Shown here: piece by piece, positions 25,401 through 37,400 of the stretch
Layout of the letters: each line of letters opens with the position of its first letter
How positions within the stretch are numbered: position 1 is the first letter of the stretch
Notes under the pieces: generated by a model
The model's input: the letters and a program-made list of their open reading frames with translations, nothing else
Databases searched by the model: none
Told to the model about the DNA's origin: nothing
Assembly (NCBI GenBank): GCA_025618425.1
Contig: CM046833.1
Location: forward strand, 939,172 to 1,003,171
Length of the DNA: 64,000 nt
Source of the DNA: Heliocidaris tuberculata
Taxonomy: Eukaryota; Echinodermata; Echinoidea; Camarodonta; Echinometridae
Reading direction: 5' to 3'
Program-made: the position numbers and the translations under genes

Positions 25401-28400
25401 TTATATTGTTGCGAACATCATACAAAAAATGGAATTGATGCGTAATGTCAATGATACTATATCGCAGTGCTAATATATGGAACGAAATAAGTCAACTAAC
25501 TTTGAAAATTATATACTCGTTAAAACTTTACCTTAAACTTCGACACGTATGCTAATTATAACATTAATAATTCAAAATAATAATAATAATAATAATATTG
25601 GATATTTATATAGCGCTCATATCCACCATGAATGGTGCTCAAGGCGCTCCAATATTACCCCGGCTCTAGCTAGGCTACCGATTTCGGCGCTCACAGCATT
25701 CAAGGAATTCATTCCTGCCGGTACCCATTTAACACCTGGGTGGAGAGTGGCAAATGTAGATTAATGTCTTGCCAAAGGACAGTAGTGCCGCGTCGGGGTT
25801 TGAACCCACGACCTTCCCATCTCAAGTCAAGTGTTTAAACCACTCGACTACGACACCTCTACATCATTTTGGTCATAGGCATACTGGCGATGATGAATGT
25901 AACTTATGTCATTGTAAAGAAACAATAATGCATATGTTGCTAAACTGTGAAAACGTAAAACCCTGTGGAGAATGGTAGAAGACATGATTTTATCAATGTT
26001 TAAAACAAAGATTTATGTTAATGAAAAGTCTCTGATAATAGGATGGTATATTAAAGGCCCAAAGTACTGGTTATTTCATCTAATTCTGATTTTTACTCAA
26101 TATATTATTTATGTGAATTACATTGCGACGAGTTTAAAAAAAGGTTACTATACTGTTAATGTGAATGCTACATGGATAAGTTTAAAAATGAAATTGAGAT
26201 ATTATTTGAGCTCGAAATATGTTTGCAAAAGGAGGAATACAAAAGAAATCGAAAGATTTCTAGAGTTTATATACTGATCTGTTGAATTTCATTATATACA
26301 TATATATTTATATTGCAATAAATTATTTATAGATGATGTAAATAAAGTTCTAATATCATTTTGGTCATAGGCGTACGGGCACATTTCTGCAAGGGGCTAA
26401 CGTTTCTTGTCCCAAAATGTCAATTGTTTGGTTTCTAGATATTTAGCGAAAGAGCGGAGCGAGCGCACGAAAATATTTGAAACCTATTTGTAAAAAAATG
26501 CAAGGAACTGAATTATATTCGCACCTCGCTGATCGGATATGAGTTGGTAGTTGCCTCCCCCCCCCCCCCCCCCCCCCCCCCCGCTTGGTCATAGGCGTAC
26601 GGGCACATTTCTGCAAGGGGCTAACGTTTCTTGTCCAAATGTCAATTCTTTGGTTTCTAAATTTTAGCGCAAGAGCGAAGCGAGCGCACGAAAATATTTG
26701 AAACCTATTTGTAAAAAAAAAATGCAAAAAAAAATATATTCTGGCACCTCGCTGATAGGATAACCCTCCCCTTTCTTCCCTCTTTCGCCTATGATTTAAA
26801 AAAAAATCCTGTAATGGTCTCAAATGGACTATTTATGTGTGGTTTTTATATGCACATGAGAAAAGGATAGATATTTTTTACGTAACTAAGCGAAATAGTG
26901 AGAGAAAGAGAGAGAGAGAGAGGGGGGGGGGGGGTTATCAAAGAAATTTCAAATAAACTTCGTTCCCCCCCCCCTCCCTTCCAGATCTTATATCACACAT
27001 TGAAATGTGGATGCTGGTTAAGTATGCTCGTGAGAAGAATGTCAGCAAGAATCTTGTCAAGGTTCTCCAACATCTACCTGGATGGGAAGCCCGTCCTGAT
27101 ACATTACAAACAGACGAGGATTATTACCAGGAGATGTGTAAATGGAAAGCTGAATACACTGGAACATGTCAGAGGGAAGCCTTTTTTGATCTTTGTCGGG
27201 ATCAAGGCTTAGAAGCTGCTTTTGACCAATTAAAAGGTATTTATCATTGATTTCCATTAAAATTAAGTCCCATCCTAAAAATATCCTCTTAATGTCGTAA
27301 GGAAGAAGTCTTATAACAGTCAAAATTAGAGTCATCCAGTGTCATGTCGGCTTGTGTTTGTCCGAAAGATTCTTCATAGGATTGAAGTCACGTGAATTTT
27401 TAGGTCATACTATTCTCTAAATTTCTTCACAAACCAAGAAATCGTTGGCCAAACTGAGTCATCAACCCCATGATAAAACGATGTCAATATGTCATTGACA
27501 AGCACTGTAAATACACACATCAGTTAGGATTAATGCTAATTTCATTGTTAATTAGTGTTTACTGATGTTAATTGATATGAATGTTTTTCACATCATTGAT
27601 GAAAATTAAAGTTATTAACTCTTTTAGTGCCGATTTCACGTATATGTGACAGATAGACTTGTCATTGTAATTCACCAATTGTTCGACAACAAGAAAGGTA
27701 TATATATGGTGGTCAATGTATATCAATATTTTGAGCACAAAATCAAGCATTCTAAATCATTATAATTATATGCTACTATAGAAATTTTCAGAGAAAATTG
27801 CAGATATTTGTAAAGATATTACCCTTTTACAACATTAAACAATAGTAAACAAATGAGAAACCAAAAAATAATGGACAAAATGAAAATAATGCCTGGTATC
27901 ATAAGAAATGGTAATAAATTTCCTACAAGTTGTGTACACAATATTTTATGAAATAATAGATGGTCAATAAAATGCAGACATTTGAAAAGTAAGCATTGAT
28001 CATATTTTGGTAAAATTTTGAAGAGAGCTAATCCCCTTGGCGCAGTAAGAGTTAAGCTTACAAATATCATGAATATCAGTGTTACACGAAAAGCATTTTT
28101 TTTTAAAGTAAAACATGCAGTAAAAAAAAATTTTTTATAATGTATAAAGGGAATAGGGTGCAACCTCTTTGGCCATGATACGTGCATTACAGAAAAGTGT
28201 AAGTTAATCTATTTCACATGCATGTGTAGAATACTCCGACTCTACCAGAGCATTGACAGAAGACGATCTGGCGCATACTTTGTGGCACATTGGTGAGATT
28301 GATCTGATTATTGGGTTGCTGAAGCAACTGGGTGCGCTACACGAACATGATGAACACGTGGAGGAGCTGAAGTCCAAGGGGAAAAGAGAAGTCGTCGAAG

Positions 28401-31400
28401 GAGCTATGAAAATCTTAAAATCCTGGAGGGATATAAACAACACAGGAAATCAAGAGGTGATGTTGAGCCAAGCACTGGAGATGAACAGATGCAGCCCAAA
28501 TTACAATGACTTTTTCCGAAGTAAGAAATAATGATATTAACTCACATCTTACCAAAAATCACTTAACCCTTTGCCTACTGGAACCGGGCGATCCCTGTAT
28601 TAAGCCTATGGGAATAAGATAATTCAGTAGTCAACGGGTAGATAGAATGATAATAAGAGAGGTAGAAGTTTGAGAATGACCTCTTTACACCTGCATTTGA
28701 ACTGTGATTCAAACGGCTTGATTGTATTTGCTCTGTCGAAAATCATGCATATTGCATGACACTGTACTCACACACACACACACAAAAGATAATAGTCATG
28801 TATGGTATTCTTACAAGATGAAATAATCATGATTGATGTAAGCAAATCCATATATTGGTACAATTTGCACAGTAAATGAAGGAAATGTAATAATATGAAC
28901 CAAAGTAGATTATTCGAGAGTGCGGGGAACATTTAACCCGTTTGTAGTGAGTTTATAAACTTAGAATCTATTTAGAATGATTGTCTCTAAAATTGTACAT
29001 CGATATGAATGATAAAGGAAGGTTTCAAATTGTAATAAAGAAAACTGATATGATGATCGATTTTGTTTACATTTAGTACCTGAAGCGCAGAAATCTGGGC
29101 TAAACAAGAAGGAAATGAAAACGCTCTTATTACCCAAAGTAACATCACGACACTGTACAGTACTGGTTAATGCTATGATGGATTTGGAGGCAAAATGCCC
29201 TGTGAAAGTCAGTATGTTTGGCGCAAATAACAAAGATGATTGGATAGACGACGTCATCGAGCAAAACAGGACAGCTCTGTTCGATAGTCATCAAATGATC
29301 CAGGATTGGTGGGCTGAGCAGAACTGTAGTAACTATGAGAAGAGATGCAAGCTTCGACGTGCTGCAAATGGTCTACAGAGAACAGGTGAAAACTCATGAA
29401 TAGTGTGCGTTAAATTTCAGTAGCTTCAGAGGTGTCGAATTAAGATTGGGGATGTAGTCTAAAATTACATACAGGTTAAGTATGTGGTTGATTAATTGGC
29501 CTAAAGAATCGAATCAACTTATTTCAACTAATGTATTGTCTACTCTCTATAGGGGATATCACGTTTGACCAGTTTCCAATTTTCTTAAACTCTTTCAGTG
29601 CCGATGTCACATATATGTGACAGATAGATTTGTCATTTTAATTCACCAGTTGCTCGACCACAGGAAAGGTATATGGTGGTCAATGTACATTAAAAGTTTG
29701 AGCGTAAATCAAGCATTCTAAATATATGATCGTAATTATATGCTACCATTGAAACTCTCACAGAAAACTGAGATTCTTAAAAAGATATTTTATTACAACA
29801 TTAAACAATAGTAAACAAATGAGAAACAAAAAAAATGGTGGACAAAAAAGAACATCAAATGTAATTTTCAATCATTCTTATGCATAATGTTGGGTAAAAT
29901 AATAATGTTTGATATTATAAGAAATGGTAATATATTTCCTACAAGTTTTGTACACAATATTTTGTGAAACAATAGATGGTTAAAGGGTAACTAAATTAGA
30001 GAGAAAAAAGGTGCTGTTTCCATGTATTTTTGCATTAAAATCACGAATCTGGCAATTGATTGTCAAAATTATGTCTCGTTTTGGCGAAAAGGGGGGAAAT
30101 GTAGAGGTTTGGGGACCGTTCCTTAAAACTCGTGAGCTGATTGGCTAATTGACCATAGCGCTGATTAGCTGAATCCCTCTGCACCGCGAAATCTCTCTTC
30201 ATCTGTCATGTTTGTCGAAGATTCTCACGACCCATGTTGCATAGTCCCTCGGAGAGGACTTAAAGCCGTCAGTCCCCTGGTTGCCTACTAACAAGCATAC
30301 ACATACTTTCTTAGCTTTCTTAAAGGCATTGATTAACTTTGCCCAGGATTGAAAAAAAAAAATCACTGTTCCAGCTAACGCTGTAATCATAATTGCAAAC
30401 CTTTAGCTCAGACAGGAATCGCCTGAATTTTATAAGCTGATCGGTCGTTTACATATCAAGATATTTACGATTGAACATTGATGTCGGGATAGAGTACCAC
30501 CGAACCCTAAAGAACTCTTACGGTTGGCATACCTCGCTCTATCACAGAATACCGTACGGGCTGGAAACCCGCTCTGAAATCGCCAAGCGCTGGTGCTTGG
30601 TTTTTGTGACTGCAGCGCAGCGAAGAAGCCGAGCGATTTGTGCTAGCGATTGATCGCGAATTTCTCTTTTTTAGGATAGTAAACGGGTTCCATTTTCTCT
30701 CATACTTTCACATATCCTTAATTATATATGTAGTTAGAGGACTGCACATAATTCACTGGCATTTGAGCTGATTTTACAATTTTTCACAAAGTTAATCAAT
30801 CACTTTAATAACAAGTATAATAGCACTCCAATGTGGGGCCACAATCCTAGGTTTTATTCATTTTTCCAAATACTATGGTGCATGTGCACAATCCTGTATG
30901 ATTCTGATTTAAGCAAAGACATTGTATCAGAGATGGTGCATAGCTAGCCCGACCAGACGCCGTGCACGGCGTCTGACAAGGACCCACTAGAATTTCCATG
31001 CGACACCCCTCAATGTCGCTAAAACAATGTACAAAATCAATTGAAAATATATGTTAAACTTCCGATTTTACGACAGCGCTGTGTATACGCACATAGCGAT
31101 TACATTCTGCCATTGGAGCGGAGAGAATACAGCTACTGTGGGCAGATGACGCAATAAATCATCGTTTTTTGGTAAATTGTAAGTTAATAACTAAATTCAA
31201 CTTAATGATTTCAATAAAAGATAGTTGAACTTTGATTTAGTATAATTTTCAGTTCAAAAAGGGATGTAATTTTCTCGAAAAGCATGTAATCGCGCTTTGT
31301 AGTTGCAGTTCGTAACACTATAAAACGGCCAAATCGTACAGCGCTGTGTATAGTTAATGCATAGTCATAGACCTGGTCTAACAGATGGGCCTAGTAGAAT

Positions 31401-34400
31401 TCAAATATTTCTTGAGGGGCCTTTGTAGCCTGTTTTCCACTTTTGTTTATCTTCATCTTGGACATCATATGAATAAGCCCTATCGAGAAATATTTCTTGA
31501 ATTTAACTTACGATTCGCTCGCATTTAACTTACGATTAGCTCGCAGAGTGGCCTTGCATTTATTGACCTCATAGGAACACTATGTGCAAATATATGCGGC
31601 AATTATACATATAGATCTAATGACTCCGCACCCACGACAACACACAATTGCACACAAACATACACCCAACAATCATAAATTCAAGATACCTTTTCAGGTC
31701 TTTACACAAATTAGTATAATATGTAGTCTTAATTTAGGTATTTTTAGATAAAATGTAACAGGACTGGCAGCTTATCTCAGCCCCGGACCTCAGCACGGCA
31801 TCATGACCATCCGGATCCTCTCGCATGTTCCAGCTAAAAAAATTGTACCGGCCGGCCCTTGCTGTATAGTTGGAAACCCGTTGTTTCGATGTGTGAAATT
31901 AGTATTTCACCGATAAATTAGTCATCCAATTAGTCGAGTGCCCGATGATTTGTCAAAATCAGTCGTTAAGATGAAGCGCATTCGTCAATCATCGCAAACC
32001 AAATTAGTCAAGGATTATCACTTGTGCATTAGTATTGGTCAAAATATGATTAGTCCAATAATGACATAAATTAGTCGATAATCTCATGAAACTAGTCCTG
32101 TGCCGTATTTAATAGAAGACTAATTATTTTGATCCACTGGACTATTTTTGTCTAAAGAATGACCAATTTTGGTTTTCAGTGGACACATGGAAAAAAGGAA
32201 GCAGTAAGCCTGAACAGAAGAAGGACAAGAATCTATCGAGTGCCTTGAAATCAATAGGTTTTGACGGTGAGTGCAGACAATGATAATGGACGAATATTAA
32301 TGATATTCCGGTAATATTCCACTAATCATTCTAATTTTCTTAATTGGACAAGTTTGTAATGTTTTTATTCGTAGAAAACACTATTTACTTAATGACGTTT
32401 CGGGATAAAGCATATAAAATGAAATTGTATTAGGTTGGCTTTACATTCGTATTCCTGCTACACTGGAGGTATCCGCGGAAATTAGGAGCTAGCACAATGT
32501 GTGGTAATGTGATGTATCATTGACTTGATACTTCACACGTAACTGGTCATTGGTCATTATTACAAATTTCGGTTCAGAAATTTATTACAATATGCAGCAA
32601 ATATCTTGTTTTGGAAGCGGGCCGACTTTTCTCTCCCAAGGATGTTAAATAAATAATGAACCGCTTAGTTCCGAAAGAGCTGAATCCACTTTTGACGGAA
32701 ATTGATTTTTAAAGATAGATACTCGGACATGGGATTTGAGTGCACTATACCACATTAAAAAAGAGAAATTGAAAGTTGAAACAAAAATTAGTTCCAGATT
32801 TATGTTTCAATCTAAAAGCTGCTGAATCTTAAACCGTTTCATTTGAAAAGGAGCTAATTCATTGTGATTATTTAGGATTTGTTCATTTAACCATATTCCA
32901 TAAAGCTATGCAGTATGATTTTTAAGCATATGATGCGGCTACCAGTCTCAATCATCAGTGCAACATTTTTGATAAGATTAAACGAGTTTTAATATTTTTA
33001 AGATTTTTTTTTTTTGGGGGGGGGGGAATGAACATCGAGAAATCTCTGTCTTTAGAAAATATAAGAAATTCTTAAACAAACAACAAAAAACAACAACAAA
33101 TGAACGTCTGAAAATATGTAGAACGGACTTTACTAGCAATATTAAAGGGTCTCTGAGGCCCCCCCCCCAAAAAAATAATAATTTGTATAGAATTAGATTG
33201 AAAAGGGATAGCGTAAACGATCGACGTGCGGAAATCAACTGAAGTTGAGTTCCGCTATGATTCTGCGCGAGCAGTTATATGCGTGTGCGTTTTTTTTTTT
33301 TGTTTTTTTTTTTTTGTTCTGTTTTGTTTTGTTTTTTTGTTTGTTTTTTTTTTTTTGTTTTTTTTTTATTTGTTTTTTATGCTGCACGTTCAGCGAACGT
33401 CGAGACGCGATAGTGGAATTATCGCGATCGCATTATCGCTTTGTCGTCTGCTAAGTGCTGCGCCGGGGTTGACAAACACTCGAAAATACTCGTAACTTAC
33501 GGATAAAATACAACCCAAATGAAACAACAAATGAATGAAGGATACAACGCAAAATGTTTTTATCGAATTGGAAATTGATTTGGAGCGTAACTTATGGATA
33601 ATCTTCAACCCAAATAAAACAAGTAAATCAAGTATACAACGGAGAATATTTTACGGAATCGAAAATTGATTTGGGGCGTAACTTACGGGGATTCTATACC
33701 CCAAATAAAACAACAAATGAATGAAGTATACAACGCAGAATTTCAATATCGAATCGAAAATTGATTTGGCGCGTAACTTACGCATAATATGCTACCCAAA
33801 GAAAACATCAAATGAATGAAGGATGCAACGCAAATGGTTTTTTATCGAATTGAAATTGATTTGGAGCGTAACTTATGGATAATCTACATACGAAATAAAA
33901 CATCAAATGAATGAAGTATACAAGGGAGAATGTTTGTAAAGAATCAAAAATTGATTTGGGTCGTAACTTACGGGGATTCTATACCCCAAATAAAACAACA
34001 AATGAATGAAGTATACAACGAAGAATTGTATTATCGAATCGAAAGTTTGTTTATAAAATATGGGGTGTAACTAACTGGGAATCTACCATCCAAATGAGAC
34101 GTATTCAAGAAAAGATTGTACAGGGCAGTCACACTTACCAGTCTCATACATACGTCCACACTGGTTTCATCATCATCATGATGAAGCTCACCACGATGAT
34201 TCTTGGTAGTCATATCTCGAATTACATGAACATAGAGCTGATTAGCTGAATCCCTCTGCACAGCGAAATCCTTCATTTGTCATGTTTGTCGAAGATTATC
34301 GCGACCGATGTTGCATAGTCCCTCGGAGAGCACTTAAAGCCGTCAGTCCCCTGGTTGTTTACTTACAAGTATACACATGCTTTCTTAGCAGTCAGGTAAA

Positions 34401-37400
34401 ATAAACCATCAACCGTTTACAAAAAAGATGTGACATGGGATCCAGAAACACCTTGTTTTGCAAACTTTTTTTGTTGTAGTGTCAACCAGTAGCGGCACCA
34501 GGATTTTTAAAGTGGGGGCAAATGGGGGGCAAAAGAAAATGTTTGGGGGGGGGGGGCAAGGGCGGACAAAAAAAATTTTGACACTTTTTGTAGTGAAAAT
34601 GTACAGAATATTCGGCTATAAACCTACCCAGATATGAGGACATTTTGAGCATCTAGCTGAACTGCCCGATTATAAAGAGGTGTTAGTTATATACTGCGAG
34701 CGAGCTTAAATTTTGACATTTTTCGTAGTAAAAATGTACAGAAATTACATATTCGGCTATAAAACTACCCCAATATGCATGAGGACATTTGAGCATCTTG
34801 CTGCCCGATTATGAGGTGGTAGTTATTTATTGCGAACACTTTTTGTCGTGAAAATGTACAGAAATTATATTCGGCTATGAAACTACCCAGATATGAGGAC
34901 ATTTGAGCATCTTGCTGCCCGATAATAAGGTGGTAGTTATACATTGCGAACGGGCAAAAATTTTGAAACTTTTTGTGGTGAAAATGTACAGAAATGATTA
35001 TTTGGCTATAAAACTACCCCAATATGAGGACATTTGATCATCTCGCAGCGTGATTATGTGGTGGGAGTTATAGGCCTGTATTGCGAGCGAGCAAAGCGAG
35101 CGAGCAAAAATTTTGACACTATTATAGTGGAAATGTACAGAAATTATTCGGCTATAAAACTACCCAAATATGAGGATATTTACACGAGCTGATTTGCCCC
35201 ATGCCCCCCCCCCCACCTTGATACCGCCACTGCTTTCCAAGTTTCCGTTTTCTTTCTTTTTCCTTTTCTCCATTCCTTTTTCACTTTTTTCTTTCCTTTT
35301 CTTTTCTTTTTCAACCCTTTTATTTTTTTTCACTCCGAAAGTTATTGGGGGGCAACTGGGGGGGGGGGGGGGGGGGGGGGGGCAAATGCCCCCCTATACC
35401 CCCCTTGGTGCCGCCACTGGTGTCAACTACAGAAGATTGCATTATTTTGTTCATGTCCTCTGGTGTAATTGGGTCCTTTTGTCGAACTGCACCTTTCCTG
35501 TCTGCCTTCAACTAGTGCAATATTGCTCTAAACTTCTCATTGGATCCTTGAAATTAATCATCCTTAGAAATATCTACCTGTCGGTGCTTCAAGAAGTACC
35601 GCTGCAGACCGTAGCGAAGCGCAATCATCGAACGCTTTGCATAAAGCTCCCTGTTGCCTCGGCGGACTTCAGCGTAAAATATCTGTAGGAATACGTTCAG
35701 TTCGGGAGGAATAAAGCACGCGGACAGCTGACAGAAATCTAATTCTTTCTATTGGCATTAAGATCGTAAAATGCTCAATGAGTAATTGATATTATCCTTA
35801 GTTCTGGTAGAATCCTTCGCATCGACGCTGGTTATCTCGCCAAGTCTCGCGAAGAGGTAACTCGTCATTATGACATTGCTGACAGCAACAGCTAGTGTAA
35901 GAAAATTCTTCCCCTGATCAGGTAATATCGATCAATCAAACTAAGCGTCTGCGCGAAAAACTTTCATTTGTAAACCACTCTTATATTCTGTGATCCGGAA
36001 TCTTAAACATCGTTTTCTCCTAGGAAAAAGTATCGACCCCCAAAGAATGGTAATCGTAAACAAATGACCCATCCCCTATTCATTTAATAGTTATAATGCA
36101 CAATAAGTTAGATTTTTGCATGTCACATAATACGAATATAACCAATAACAGCACGTATTATACATACACTATTTACTAGAATATAGTAGTATTCAGTTAA
36201 ATTCAATGAAATTACTTCGGAAAAAAAAGTTTATGAGTGTCATGATATTCATATGTGAATACTGAAAATTAACATTTATAAATGAACAAATAACAAATTG
36301 CATAATTAAATTGATTAATCAACTAATAATCAATAATAATTAATCAAAAATTCTCAATTAAAATATGTCTAAAACATATTGTAGTTGCAGATGATATTTT
36401 GTTTCTTCAGTGAATTAAGTACGGTTGTCAATGTTTCTTAATCAGTTTTGTTTGTAAAATACTTTGGTTCCCCAAGATGCACTCGAATGTTCTGAGGAAA
36501 AGCTCGAGCAGATTGTCAAGCTGGTCCCTCGACCACAATTAATACAGCTTTGGAAGGCTCTTCACATCACCTATACTCCTGATGATCTTGATGATGAGTG
36601 GAAACGGTTGGAAGTGATGTGCACATGGAAAGAAGGAAGCAGTAAGCCTGAACAGAAGAAGGACAAGGATCTATCGAACGCTTTGAAATCAATAGGTTTT
36701 GACGGTGAGTGCAGACAATGATAATGGACGAATATTAATGATATTCCGGTAATATTCCACTAATCATTCTAATTTTCTTAATTGGACAAGTTTGTAATGT
36801 TTTTATTCGTAGAAAACACTATTTACTTAATGACATTTCGGGATAAAGCATATAAAATGAAATTGTATTAGGTTGGCTTTACATTCGTACTCCTGCTACA
36901 CTGGAGGTATCCGCGGAAATTAGGAGCTAGCACAATGTGTGGTAATGTGATGTGTCATTGACTTGATAATTCACACGTAACTGGTCATTAGTCTACACTG
37001 TAAAAAAAAATGCGACATGTGACATGTTTATTTCTGTGACAGATTTAAAACACTGCGACGTGTTTATATATTGTACGGGTTTAAGAGCTAAACACATGTG
37101 TTTAAGAGCTAAACACATGTGCCTATTTTTTTCATCTTTCAGCACGCCTTAGGTGTTTACTAGATAAACATGTTTACCTTTTAAATGGTTCCAATGTATA
37201 GGCTAAACACCAAATGTTTACAAAATAATCATTTGGTGTTTACAGCTGTTTAAATACTAAACAGTGTGTGTGATTATGGTGTAAACATTTGGCGTTTAGC
37301 CTATACATTAGAACCATTTAAAAGGTAAGCATGTTTATCTAATAAACACCTAGTAGGTGAATCTAAACTATAAATAAATAAAACAATTAATGAAGGAATT

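Larger units (their letters stand above)
24011..26935 (+). repeat. Tandem duplication carrying juxtamembrane exon 4
   Basis: Unit 1 (about 24011-25247) and unit 2 (about 25250-26935) share, in order, an intron piece, exon 4a or 4b, intron, a LINE 3' end, a GAAGCGAGCGC-containing repeat and a GA microsatellite. Unit 2 is longer because of a SINE (25577-25862) and an extra copy of the TCATTTTGGTCATAGGCGTA segment. A third partial copy starts near 24820. Exon 5 follows directly. Confidence 0.85.

Noticed and set aside
26443..26823. 126-codon minus-strand frame with poly-Gly
   Set aside because: Runs through the poly-C tract and duplicated intron repeats.
35170..35688. 172-codon frame
   Set aside because: Crosses the end of the hAT-type element, a poly-G run and the antisense of the Crypton remnant; no coherent protein.
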